64,000 nucleotides of DNA from Vibrio sp. ES.051 (GCF_002563795.1 NZ_PDJL01000004.1:1178001-1242000); one strand, 5' to 3'. Counted from the first letter of the stretch, positions 55,108 to 63,765 are shown. A program made the numbers and translations. Notes: a model not told the origin generated them from the letters alone.

Positions 55108-55717
55108 TTTTTTAAGCCGTTGGTCGAAACGTAAATTAGAAGAATCCTCAAACTTAGGTGATGAAGAAATCACACCGGTTGAAGAAGAAAAAGCACCAGC
55201 GAGCGTGAGTGAAACGCTAACGCCAAGTACCACTGTTTCCCTAGACAACTCTGAATTCAATGAAGCCACTCAAGACACTACAACAGTCGTTGACATTGAA
55301 AATGAACAACCAGAAGAGATGTCGATTGCAAGCTTATTGGTTTCTGAGGCGTCTGAAAGCATAAAAAAAACCGCACTGCGTAAGCTGTTTTTGTCTGAAG
55401 AGTTTAATGTCCGTGATGGGCTCGATGATTACGATGACGATTATAGTAATTTGAAGTCTCTGTCTCAGGAGGTCGCTGAGACTTTGCGTGATTGGGTGAA
55501 AGAGCAAACAGAAGAAGAACCGCCGGAAGAGATCACTCAAGCTATTGATGCTGATAAGGAAGTTTTATCAGAGGATATTAAGCAGGGCGAAACAAGCGCC
55601 ACCACGCACCAAGATGAAACAGATTCGGATAAAAATACAGCGCTTTCAAGAGGTGATACTTTAGAAGGTAAATTGATGCCTGAAGACATGGGACAAAATA
55701 TACCACACAAACAATAG
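55097..55717 (+). CDS. DUF3306 domain protein, 206 aa
   Basis: Partner of DUF3305. N-terminal SFLSRWSKRKLEE motif is typical; the conserved core is around residues 90-145 (LRKLFLSEEFNVRDGLDDYDDDY). The flanking parts are very acidic and low in complexity, probably disordered. Role in FDH maturation unknown. A strong terminator follows, separating it from the FDH operon. Confidence 0.85.
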   Translation: MATSFLSRWSKRKLEESSNLGDEEITPVEEEKAPASVSETLTPSTTVSLDNSEFNEATQDTTTVVDIENEQPEEMSIASLLVSEASESIKKTALRKLFLSEEFNVRDGLDDYDDDYSNLKSLSQEVAETLRDWVKEQTEEEPPEEITQAIDADKEVLSEDIKQGETSATTHQDETDSDKNTALSRGDTLEGKLMPEDMGQNIPHKQ

Positions 55718-55742
55718 GTACATTTTGACTAAATACTCAATG

Positions 55743-55778
55743 AACCGGATGGGACAAAATGTCTCATCCGGTTTTTTT
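55743..55778 (+). terminator. Terminator of DUF3305/3306 operon
   Basis: A 14-bp stem (arms 55743-55756 and 55760-55773, one G-T pair), 3-nt AAA loop and a T run to 55778. Its tip coincides with the predicted activator site at 55751-55765. Confidence 0.85.
55751..55765. promoter_or_regulatory. Putative activator site of the FDH operon
   Basis: GGGACA-AAA-TGTCTC, palindromic, exactly 70 bp upstream of the -24 element at 55836. Shares ACAAAATGTC with the site at 47862. Weaker relatives lie at 55690-55704 (GGGACA-AAA-TATACC), 55717-55731 (GGTACA-TTT-TGACTA) and 55778-55783 (TGTCCC half). Part of its symmetry is also explained by the terminator stem. Confidence 0.5.
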
Positions 55779-55835
55779 GTCCCTATAAATTGTCCGTCAA
55801 ATATGTAAAGCGTTGAAATTAAAAGCTTATTTTAT

Positions 55836-55850
55836 TGGCACAGCACTTGC
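55836..55850 (+). promoter_or_regulatory. Predicted sigma-54 promoter of the FDH operon
   Basis: TGGCAC-N5-TTGC followed by T, 11 of 12 matches to TGGCACG-N4-TTGCW with perfect GG/GC spacing; the clearest such site in the window. Predicted start near 55862, giving a ~130-nt leader. Confidence 0.75.
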
Positions 55851-55993
55851 TAAACATTGTTTAATACCAATCTCATTGATATTAGTACTGAGCCACTGAG
55901 ACTTTTCACCCATAAGTTAATCAGCAGAATCTCTGGCGCTAACTACAATGATAGATGGAAAAGACTATCCATATTTATAAATGGAATTGAGCA

Positions 55994-57655
55994 ATGTTGA
56001 AAAAACTATTAGAACAAGCGACTTCCAATAACGGTAAAGCGAGGCGCTACGCTTGCGAAAATACCGTAGAGTTGATGAACCTTATTCCACCAACCGTTAG
56101 TTATGAAAGTGGCGGTAACACCTTGATTGTTGGCCCAACTGCAATTATTGAGAGTGCAGCGGCGCAATTGTCACAAATGAATAGCTTAACGCTGCTTTCT
56201 ACCGATGGTGAAAAAGGGACGACCCAAGGTCTTTACTATGCAAACTCGGTGCAGGTTTCTGGGTTCCTCGGTACGTTCGAAGTCATTATCGAAAATAACG
56301 ACTCGATCAACAACCTAGCAAAAGTAGCCATCAACAGCGACTGTTTTGATATCGTACTTGATCTTTGCCTTAACAGTTGTATGTCGGAAGAAGTGCCTGT
56401 CCCGGGGTATTATCCAGTAGGTCGTGGTTATCCAAAACTGGCTGAAGCGTTAGAAGAAATCCCAACACTGATGGGAACCTTCGATAAACCCAAATATTTC
56501 CGTTTAGATACTGATTTGTGTGCGCACAGTTCACGTGGCGTGAAAGGTTGTGAGCGTTGTGTCGATGCTTGTCCGGCAGGCGCGCTATCGAGTGAAGGCA
56601 GTGACAAAACAGGCCACCGCATCGAGATTAACCCATACCTTTGTCAAGGCGTAGGGACGTGTGCGACGGCGTGTCCGACAGAAGCGATTCATTACGCATT
56701 ACCAAACCCGCAAGATACGCAAAAATTCATTGAACGCACGCTCGCGAATTATGAGCAGGCGGGCGGTTTAGACCCCATCGTGCTGATTTGTAGCTCTCGT
56801 CATGAAACCTACAACGTGATGGCACTCAAAGCGCTACCAGATAATGTCATTCCAATTGTGGTAGAAGAACTGCCTTCGATTGGAATCGATACTTGGTTTG
56901 CCGCACTTGTGAACGGAGCCACTCAGGTTCTGTTTGCGGCTTCGCGTTATATGCCACAAACCATTATTCGTGTGCTCAACACTGAAGTGGGTATTGCTCA
57001 AGAACTTCTTGACCAACTTGGTATCGCAAAAGAAACCATCGATATTCTGTATCTAGAGTCGTTACGCGAAGGTGCACCAACCCTTTGTACTGAGTCTTTT
57101 GACTTGGCTTTAGGTGATTTGCCAGGCAATAAGCGTCAACGTTTGTTCACCGCATTAGACGCATTATCAGTATCTCGTATTCCTGTAGATAACATGGTGG
57201 AGTTACCTGCCAATGCGCCTTACGGCAAGGTTTCTTGCAAAAGCAAAGACTGCACGTTGTGTATGAGCTGTGTCGCGGTCTGTCCAACGCGCGCGCTGCA
57301 TACCGATGGTCAATCTCCCTCGCTTAAATTCGTCGAGCAAGACTGCATCCAATGTGGTTTGTGTGAGAAAGCATGTCCAGAAAATGTACTGACGCTGACT
57401 CCCCAAATGAACTGGGTAAAAGAAGAGCGTCAGAAAGCGGTGGTGATTCACGAAGAAAAGGCGGCGGAATGCATTCGTTGTCACAAGCCTTTTGCGCCCC
57501 AGTCCATGATTGACATGTTACAAAACAAGCTTCGTGGGCATACGCACTTCTCCGATCAAGCGGCTATTAATCGCATCGCGATGTGTGAAGACTGCCGTGT
57601 GGTCGACATGTTTGAGTCGATGGCTGAAGACCCAATGAGTCAACTGAAATATTAG
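55994..57655 (+). CDS. Multi-[4Fe-4S] ferredoxin-like protein of the FDH operon, 553 aa
   Basis: Cytoplasmic iron-sulfur protein, first gene of the operon. N-terminal ~160 residues lack clusters. Two ferredoxin motifs follow (CERCVDACPAGA with C-x-n-C upstream; CQGVGTCATACPTEA). A middle domain (~residues 250-380: VLICSSRHETYNVM..., VLFAASRYM) resembles the delta-subunit (MvhD-like) domain that relays electrons. Two more clusters come after (CTLCMSCVAVCPTRA; CIQCGLCEKACPENV), then Cys pairs CIRC and CEDC that may hold zinc or a further cluster. No signal peptide. It may supply electrons during assembly or couple FDH to cytoplasmic carriers; role not established. Confidence 0.85.
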   Translation: MLKKLLEQATSNNGKARRYACENTVELMNLIPPTVSYESGGNTLIVGPTAIIESAAAQLSQMNSLTLLSTDGEKGTTQGLYYANSVQVSGFLGTFEVIIENNDSINNLAKVAINSDCFDIVLDLCLNSCMSEEVPVPGYYPVGRGYPKLAEALEEIPTLMGTFDKPKYFRLDTDLCAHSSRGVKGCERCVDACPAGALSSEGSDKTGHRIEINPYLCQGVGTCATACPTEAIHYALPNPQDTQKFIERTLANYEQAGGLDPIVLICSSRHETYNVMALKALPDNVIPIVVEELPSIGIDTWFAALVNGATQVLFAASRYMPQTIIRVLNTEVGIAQELLDQLGIAKETIDILYLESLREGAPTLCTESFDLALGDLPGNKRQRLFTALDALSVSRIPVDNMVELPANAPYGKVSCKSKDCTLCMSCVAVCPTRALHTDGQSPSLKFVEQDCIQCGLCEKACPENVLTLTPQMNWVKEERQKAVVIHEEKAAECIRCHKPFAPQSMIDMLQNKLRGHTHFSDQAAINRIAMCEDCRVVDMFESMAEDPMSQLKY

Positions 57656-57664
57656 GAGCTCACA

Positions 57665-58291
57665 GTGGAGACACAACAAGAACAAACACTGAGAACTGAA
57701 ATTTATCTCATGCTTTCTACACTTTTTCGGAGCGCGCCCAGTGAGGACGAGCTTGGATTCTTAAAGTTACTTGAAATTGAATCCTCCGAAAGCGCCATGC
57801 AAAAAGCGTGGCTCGCGCTGCAACAAGCGGCGAATGAAGCAAATCGTGAAGCGGTTGAAGACGAGTATCAAGAACTCTTCATTGGTATCGGTCGTGGAGA
57901 AGTGGTGCCATTTGGTTCTTGGCATCGTACTGGCTCGATGATGGAAAAACCGTTAGCGGAAATTCGTCGAGATCTAGAACTGCTTGGCATTGAACGTGCA
58001 GAAAACGTGAAAGAGCCTGAAGACCATATATCGGCTCTCTGTGAAGTAATGGCGATGCTGACAGACGAGGAAGAGACATTACAACAAGCCGTGTTTAACA
58101 AACACATCGCGCCTTGGTTCCAATCTTTTACTCGTCAGCTAGAGAGCGCGGAAAGTGTGAATTTTTATAAGCCAGCCGCGCAACTTTGCGAGGCATTTTT
58201 AACCTTAGAACAAGTGCGCTTCAGCGTGAATACCAAAAGTAGTAAAAGCAAATTAAAAATTGATGTGAAAAACGTCACAGATTACGAGTAA
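57665..58291 (+). CDS. TorD/DmsD-family chaperone, 208 aa
   Basis: All-helical cytoplasmic chaperone for molybdoenzyme maturation; members bind the Tat signal of their enzyme and hold it until the cofactor is in. The motif FGSWHRTGSMMEKPLAEIR and the EPEDHISALCEVMA stretch are family hallmarks. GTG start with AGGAG upstream, 9 bp after the previous gene. Context makes FdhA its natural client. Confidence 0.88.
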   Translation: METQQEQTLRTEIYLMLSTLFRSAPSEDELGFLKLLEIESSESAMQKAWLALQQAANEANREAVEDEYQELFIGIGRGEVVPFGSWHRTGSMMEKPLAEIRRDLELLGIERAENVKEPEDHISALCEVMAMLTDEEETLQQAVFNKHIAPWFQSFTRQLESAESVNFYKPAAQLCEAFLTLEQVRFSVNTKSSKSKLKIDVKNVTDYE

Positions 58292-58361
58292 TCGGGTAGT
58301 ACTTGGTCATATCGATAGAGAGGCATAAGTCTCCACAGATCTACCGTAAGGTAAGGAAGCA

Positions 58362-58562
58362 ATGATGAATAATAAAGAAATAAACACAAGCCGTAGAGAC
58401 CTCCTCAAAGGCTTTACAACGGCTGCCGTTGCTGGTGCTGTTGTTGCGGGTACCACGAAAGTGGCCGTCGCTTCAGAAAAGGTTGAGCCTTCTACAAAAG
58501 ACATGAAGAAGACAGGGTATCGCGAAACTCAGCACATTCGTGATTACTACGACACACTTTAG
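58362..58562 (+). CDS. Small Tat-signal protein of FDH operons, 66 aa
   Basis: Short protein with a twin-arginine signal (SRRDLLKGFTTAAVAGAVVAG) and a brief mature part ending QHIRDYYDTL. It fits the formate dehydrogenase-region Tat target family. Probably a small accessory subunit or assembly factor in the periplasm. AAGGAAG ribosome site; tandem ATGs at 58362/58365. Ends 10 bp before fdhA. Confidence 0.85.
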   Translation: MMNNKEINTSRRDLLKGFTTAAVAGAVVAGTTKVAVASEKVEPSTKDMKKTGYRETQHIRDYYDTL

Positions 58563-58572
58563 GAGATAACGG

Positions 58573-61428
58573 ATGAAACTTATCAAACGCTCCGACAGTG
58601 TGAGCAAAGAAACGAATCAGCTTGGCGTTTCTCGTCGTGCATTCATGAAAAACACTTCGCTTGCCGCTGGTGGCGCCGTGGTTGGTGCTAGTCTATTCGC
58701 ACCGGGCATGATGAAAAAAGCGCAAGCGAAATCGGTCGATCCAGAAGCGAAAACAGAAGTAAAACGTACTATCTGTTCTCACTGTTCGGTGGGTTGTGGG
58801 ATCTACGCAGAAGTTCAAAATGGGGTTTGGACGGGTCAAGAACCTGCCTTCGACCACCCATTTAACGCTGGTGGTCACTGTGCAAAAGGCGCAGCACTGC
58901 GTGAGCATGGCCACGGTGAGCGTCGTCTTAAATACCCAATGAAGCTTGAAAATGGTAAGTGGAAAAAACTTTCTTGGGATCAAGCCATTGAAGAGATCGG
59001 TAACAAGGTGATGGACATTCGTAAAGAGTCTGGTCCTGATTCAGTTTACTTCTTGGGTAGTGCGAAGCACAGCAATGAGCAAGCGTATTTGTTCCGCAAA
59101 ATGGCATCACTTTGGGGGACTAACAACGTTGACCACCAAGCGCGTATTTGTCACTCAACAACAGTGGCGGGTGTCGCGAACACTTGGGGTTACGGTGCGA
59201 TGACTAACTCTTTCAATGACATGCACAACTGTAAGTCGATGCTGTTCATTGGTTCTAACCCTGCAGAGGCGCACCCAGTAGCGATGCAGCACATTCTGAT
59301 CGCGAAAGAGAAGAACAATTGTAAGATCGTAGTCGCGGATCCTCGTCGTACTCGTACGGCGGCAAAATCCGATCACTATGTTTCTCTTCGTCCTGGCTCT
59401 GACGTGGCGTTCATTTGGGGTGTGTTGTGGCACATTTTCGAAAACCAGTGGGAAGATAAAGAGTTCATTCGCCAACGTGTTTTTGGTATGGATGAAATCC
59501 GTGCTGAGGTTGTGAAATGGACGCCAGCAGAAGTTGAGCGCGTAACAGGCGTAAGCGAAGAAGACGTTTACCAAACAGCAAAACTGCTTTCTGAAAACCG
59601 TCCGGGCTGTATTGTTTGGTGTATGGGGGGGACTCAGCACACCACAGGTAACAACAACACACGTGCTTACTGCGTACTTGAACTTGCTCTGGGTAACATC
59701 GGTAAATCCGGTGGCGGTGCGAACATCTTCCGTGGTCATGATAACGTACAAGGCGCAACAGACCTTGGCGTATTGTCTGATACGCTTCCTGGTTACTACG
59801 GCCTTTCTGAAGGCGCTTGGCGCCACTGGTCAAAAGTGTGGGAAGTTGATTACGAGTGGGTGAAAGGTCGTTTTGATGATACCGCTTACAGTGGTCAAAA
59901 ACCAATGCACAGCGCCGGTATTCCAGTCTCTCGTTGGGTGGATGGTGTTTTAGAAAACAAAGATAACATTCGTCAGCGTGAAAACATTCGCGCCATGTTT
60001 TACTGGGGTCACGCTGTGAACTCTCAGACACGTGGTGTTGAGATGAAAAAAGCGATGCAGAAACTCGACATGATGGTGATTGTCGATCCTTACCCAACAG
60101 TGGCCGCGGTAATGAGCGATCGTACCGATAATGTTTACTTGCTTCCTGCAACGACTCAGTTTGAGACTTACGGGAGCGTGACGGCATCTAACCGTTCTCT
60201 GCAATGGCGTGATCAGGTTGTCGAACCTTTGTTTGAGTCAAAACCAGATCATGAAATCATGTATCTATTGTCAAAAAAGCTGGGTTACTCAGACTTGTTG
60301 TTCAAAAACATCCGTGTAGAAAACAACCAACCTTTGATTGAAGATCTCACTCGCGAGTTCAACAACGGTATGTGGACGATTGGTTACACCGGTCAAAGCC
60401 CTGAGCGTCTAAAAGCGCATCAACAAAACTGGCATACATTCCACAACACTACGCTAGCAGCAGAGGGGGGGCCTGTTAACGGTGAAACCTACGGTTTACC
60501 TTGGCCGTGTTGGGGGACACCTGAAATGAAACACCCAGGCACTCACATTCTTTATGACACCTCTAAAACGGTGGCAGAAGGTGGTGGCAACTTCCGTACG
60601 CGCTTTGGTGTGGAATTTGAAGGTAAAAATCTGCTAGCGGAAGACAGTTACTCAAAAGGCTCTGAAATCAAAGATGGTTACCCAGAATTCACTGACAAGT
60701 TACTTAAGCAGCTCGGTTGGTGGGATGATTTAACCGCTGAAGAGAAATCGGCAGCTGAAGGAAAAAACTGGAAAACTGACCTTTCTGGCGGTATCCAACG
60801 TGTAGCGATTAAGCACGGTTGTATCCCATTTGGTAACGCGAAAGCGCGTGCGATTGTTTGGACATTTCCAGACCGTGTGCCACTGCACCGTGAGCCACTC
60901 TATACGCCTAGGCGTGACCTTGTCACGGACTACCCTACATGGGATGACAAAGAGGCGATTTTCCGAGTACCTACGCTATACAAATCTATTCAAGAGCAAG
61001 ACAAGTCTGGTGAGTACCCAATTGTTCTCACTTCTGGACGCTTGGTTGAATACGAAGGTGGCGGAGATGAAACCCGTTCAAACCCTTGGCTTGCTGAGCT
61101 TCAACAAGAGATGTTTGTCGAGGTGAACCCGAAAGATGCGAACGATCTTGGCTTTAGAGATGGTGACGATGTTTGGGTTGAAGGTGCAGAGAAGGGCCGT
61201 ATTAGAGTGAAAGCGATGGTGACACGTCGTGTTAAACCTGGTTTAGCATTCATTCCGTTCCACTTCGGCGGTGAATTTGAGGGTGAAGATCTTCGCTCTA
61301 AATACCCAGAAGGTACACAACCGTATGTAAGTGGGGAGTCTGCCAACACGGCAACCACTTACGGTTACGATCCGGTTACTTTAATGCAAGAAACCAAAGT
61401 AACCCTATGTAACATTCGTAAAGCGTAA
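58573..61428 (+). CDS. fdhA: Formate dehydrogenase catalytic subunit, 951 aa
   Basis: Oxidises formate to CO2 and two electrons in the periplasm. Tat signal SRRAFMKNTSL (residues 20-30). One [4Fe-4S] site CSHCSVGCG...C (residues 68-103). Active-site metal ligand is Cys193 (ARICHS; codon TGT at 59149), next to the catalytic His; no selenocysteine. Molybdopterin dinucleotide-binding domains follow (GSNPAEAHP, CMGGTQHTTGN, and the C-terminal SGRLVEYEGGGDETRSN). Metal may be Mo or W; a tungstate transporter encoded nearby makes W plausible. Operon position 11 bp before fdhB. Confidence 0.93.
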   Translation: MKLIKRSDSVSKETNQLGVSRRAFMKNTSLAAGGAVVGASLFAPGMMKKAQAKSVDPEAKTEVKRTICSHCSVGCGIYAEVQNGVWTGQEPAFDHPFNAGGHCAKGAALREHGHGERRLKYPMKLENGKWKKLSWDQAIEEIGNKVMDIRKESGPDSVYFLGSAKHSNEQAYLFRKMASLWGTNNVDHQARICHSTTVAGVANTWGYGAMTNSFNDMHNCKSMLFIGSNPAEAHPVAMQHILIAKEKNNCKIVVADPRRTRTAAKSDHYVSLRPGSDVAFIWGVLWHIFENQWEDKEFIRQRVFGMDEIRAEVVKWTPAEVERVTGVSEEDVYQTAKLLSENRPGCIVWCMGGTQHTTGNNNTRAYCVLELALGNIGKSGGGANIFRGHDNVQGATDLGVLSDTLPGYYGLSEGAWRHWSKVWEVDYEWVKGRFDDTAYSGQKPMHSAGIPVSRWVDGVLENKDNIRQRENIRAMFYWGHAVNSQTRGVEMKKAMQKLDMMVIVDPYPTVAAVMSDRTDNVYLLPATTQFETYGSVTASNRSLQWRDQVVEPLFESKPDHEIMYLLSKKLGYSDLLFKNIRVENNQPLIEDLTREFNNGMWTIGYTGQSPERLKAHQQNWHTFHNTTLAAEGGPVNGETYGLPWPCWGTPEMKHPGTHILYDTSKTVAEGGGNFRTRFGVEFEGKNLLAEDSYSKGSEIKDGYPEFTDKLLKQLGWWDDLTAEEKSAAEGKNWKTDLSGGIQRVAIKHGCIPFGNAKARAIVWTFPDRVPLHREPLYTPRRDLVTDYPTWDDKEAIFRVPTLYKSIQEQDKSGEYPIVLTSGRLVEYEGGGDETRSNPWLAELQQEMFVEVNPKDANDLGFRDGDDVWVEGAEKGRIRVKAMVTRRVKPGLAFIPFHFGGEFEGEDLRSKYPEGTQPYVSGESANTATTYGYDPVTLMQETKVTLCNIRKA

Positions 61429-61439
61429 GGAGTCTAACC

Positions 61440-62048
61440 ATGGCACGAATGAAATTTCTATGTGACACCAAACGCTGTATCGAGTGTAACGGCTGTGTTA
61501 CTGCATGTAAGAACGAAAACGACGATGCGCTAGAATGGGGCATTCAACGTCGTCGCGTTGTTACGCTAAATGATGGTGAAGCGGGTGAGAACTCGATCTC
61601 TGTAGCGTGTATGCATTGTACGGATGCACCTTGTATGGCGGTTTGTCCGGCTGACTGTTTTGAGTATACAGAAGATGGCATCGTACTTCATAACAAAGAC
61701 TTATGTATCGGTTGTGGCTACTGCTTGTTTGCTTGTCCGTTTGGTGCGCCTCAGTTTCCTAAACAAGAAGCATTTGGTGAACGCGGCAAAATGGACAAGT
61801 GTACCTTCTGCGCGGGCGGTCCTGAAACTGAAGCAGGTTCTGAAGAAGAGCGTCAAAAGTACGGTGCGAACCGTATTGCAGAAGGTAAATTACCGATGTG
61901 TGCATCACTATGCTCAACAAAAGCATTACTGGCCGGTGACGCAGAGAAGGTCTCTGACATTTTCCGTCAACGTGTTGTTGAGCGCGGCGCGAAAAACGCA
62001 GGTTGGACAGACGGTAACGATCTTTCTTACGATGCGACGAAAAGCTAA
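61440..62048 (+). CDS. fdhB: Formate dehydrogenase iron-sulfur subunit, 202 aa
   Basis: Electron-transfer subunit with four [4Fe-4S] binding motifs: CDTKRCIECNGCVTAC, CMHCTDAPCMAVCP, CIGCGYCLFACP and the split C...C pair CTFC/CASLC. It takes electrons from FdhA and passes them to the cytochrome subunit. No own export signal, so it should ride through Tat with FdhA. Lacks the C-terminal membrane helix of E. coli FdnH. Confidence 0.92.
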   Translation: MARMKFLCDTKRCIECNGCVTACKNENDDALEWGIQRRRVVTLNDGEAGENSISVACMHCTDAPCMAVCPADCFEYTEDGIVLHNKDLCIGCGYCLFACPFGAPQFPKQEAFGERGKMDKCTFCAGGPETEAGSEEERQKYGANRIAEGKLPMCASLCSTKALLAGDAEKVSDIFRQRVVERGAKNAGWTDGNDLSYDATKS

Positions 62049-62062
62049 GTAGGGAGAGGCAC

Positions 62063-63115
62063 ATGTTAAACACGCTTAAACGTGCGTCTCTAGTAATGCT
62101 GTCAATGATGACGGCATTACTTCTGACTTTTGCAATGCAGGCTTCTGCAGAGGAGCAGTCTTCTAAAGTAGTACAACAGGAGATGACACAGCTCGCAGGA
62201 GCAGATTACTGGCGCCAAGTCAGAGAGGGACAAGAAGGCTATACCACATCACAATCACCAGAGCATGGTGTGTTAATCAGTAAACCTGGTGAAACTTGGT
62301 ATATTCTTAAAGAAAAATGGATGTCTCCTGCTGGTGCTGTCGCGATTTTCGGCAGTATCGCAATGGTAATTATGGCTTATGTATTTGTAGGTCCGCTAAT
62401 GCTAAGCAAGCCACGTACTGGCAAAAAAGTGAAGCGTTGGTCCCGTTTGGATCGAGCTCTTCACTGGAGTATGGCGTTTACTTTTTTAACGCTGGCCTTC
62501 AGTGGTTTGATGCTCGTTTACGGTAAGCATTTCTTAAAACCGTATGTTCCAACCGAGTTTTGGGGCTTTATTGTCATGTTGGCGAAACAGTACCACAATT
62601 ATATGGGGCCGTTGTTCTTCGTCTTACTGATACTTGTTCTACTGAAATGGTGGCGTAAGTCAATTCCAAACATGACTGACGTACGTTGGTTCATGAAAAT
62701 GGGCGGTATGGTTGGTAAGCACAAAGGCACACACCCCTCTGCGGGGTTCTCAAATGGCGGTGAGAAGGCAATCTATTGGTTATTGATCTTCTTCGGTATT
62801 ATCGCTGCGATTAGCGGCTTGATTTTAGACTTCCCCATTTTTGATCAAACTCGCCGTGATATGGAGCTGTCGAACCTAGTTCATGCGATTTCAGCGCTAA
62901 TTCTCATCTGTGGCTTTGTCTTCCATATCTACATCGGTTTGTTCGGAATGGAAGGGGCGCTAGAAGGCATGGTGACCGGCGAAGTTGATGAGACATGGGC
63001 AAAAGAACACCATGACCTTTGGTACGAAGAAGTGAAGTCTAAAGAAGCGATGGGCGAAGCTGAGTCAAAACCAGCTGCAGAGAAAGGAGCGAAAACGAAT
63101 GAACAAACATCATAA
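62063..63115 (+). CDS. fdhC: Formate dehydrogenase cytochrome b subunit, 350 aa
   Basis: Membrane anchor that hands electrons to the quinone pool. An N-terminal signal-like helix and ~60-aa periplasmic segment precede four core helices. Likely haem ligands are His in DRALHWSMAF, QYHNYMG, LVHAISAL and FVFHIYIG. The C-terminal tail is charged and cytoplasmic. GAGAGG ribosome site; overlaps the next gene by 17 bp. Confidence 0.9.
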   Translation: MLNTLKRASLVMLSMMTALLLTFAMQASAEEQSSKVVQQEMTQLAGADYWRQVREGQEGYTTSQSPEHGVLISKPGETWYILKEKWMSPAGAVAIFGSIAMVIMAYVFVGPLMLSKPRTGKKVKRWSRLDRALHWSMAFTFLTLAFSGLMLVYGKHFLKPYVPTEFWGFIVMLAKQYHNYMGPLFFVLLILVLLKWWRKSIPNMTDVRWFMKMGGMVGKHKGTHPSAGFSNGGEKAIYWLLIFFGIIAAISGLILDFPIFDQTRRDMELSNLVHAISALILICGFVFHIYIGLFGMEGALEGMVTGEVDETWAKEHHDLWYEEVKSKEAMGEAESKPAAEKGAKTNEQTS

Positions 63116-63515
63116 CGGGATTTGGATTGCGTACATCCTGAGCTGTTTGACCCCGTTTACGTTTTTGGTCTCAGGCGTTATTGCAATTATCTATGCTGGT
63201 TACCGTTTAGATAAGGGAGAAGACAGCGAGGTAGTGATTTCTCACTATTATGGTTTGATTCGAACTTTCTTTCTTTATTTGACGTTTTTTGTCGTGCTAA
63301 TTGTAACGGTTGCAACTTCTAACGGTGTTTTAATTGGAGTTAGCGACTATTGGGTACAAAACACGTTGATTGAAAACATCGCGTACTTCATCCCTTGGGT
63401 TGGAATGTTGTTTGCGGCTTTAGCCATCTTTGTTTGGTTGATTCGTATGTTCCAAGGTATGCAGCAGCTGCGTCATAATCAGCCACATAGACCGTCGACA
63501 GGGCCAAACCTTTAG
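63099..63515 (+). CDS. Integral membrane protein at end of FDH operon, 138 aa
   Basis: Three to four hydrophobic helices (about residues 9-31, 55-76, 101-121) and a polar His/Pro-rich tail. No named family that I can support. It overlaps fdhC by 17 bp, so it is translationally coupled and likely works with the FDH membrane complex, but its role is unknown. Confidence 0.75.
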   Translation: MNKHHNGIWIAYILSCLTPFTFLVSGVIAIIYAGYRLDKGEDSEVVISHYYGLIRTFFLYLTFFVVLIVTVATSNGVLIGVSDYWVQNTLIENIAYFIPWVGMLFAALAIFVWLIRMFQGMQQLRHNQPHRPSTGPNL

Positions 63516-63552
63516 TTAATCTATACTACTTAAAATAGCCATTAAAGAGGTT

Positions 63553-63579
63553 ATGCCGTTCACTTAAAGTGAGCGGCAT
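63553..63579 (+). terminator. Hairpin after the FDH operon
   Basis: ATGCCGTTCACT/AGTGAGCGGCAT (one G-T pair, short loop) 38 bp after the last gene; no T run follows, so termination strength is uncertain. Confidence 0.55.
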
Positions 63580-63591
63580 TGCTCCGCTCTT

Positions 63592-63765
63592 CTAGCAATT
63601 TCCTTTCTTCGCTTGCCCTGGAGGACAAAAGTCACCATTGCCTCGGTGTTTATCGTCATTCGTGCTGACTTTTACTTTTACATCGTCTATTTCGCCTTCA
63701 ACGTTGGTTAGCTGACAACCCGCTAAAGTTGTAAGTAATATAAGCGCCAGAGATACTTCTCTCAT
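63592..63765 (-). CDS. Small lipoprotein, 57 aa
   Basis: Short minus-strand gene: signal peptide MREVSLALILLTTLAGC with lipobox LAGC (Cys17), then a polar mature part ending CPPGQAKKGNC. That CPPGQAKKG ending recurs in small envelope proteins of proteobacteria. GAGGAAT stands ahead of the ATG. Function unknown. Convergent with the FDH operon. Confidence 0.7.
   Translation of the reverse strand: MREVSLALILLTTLAGCQLTNVEGEIDDVKVKVSTNDDKHRGNGDFCPPGQAKKGNC

Noticed and set aside
59149..59151. Possible selenocysteine at the FDH active site
   Set aside because: The codon is TGT (Cys) and no in-frame TGA exists in the gene.
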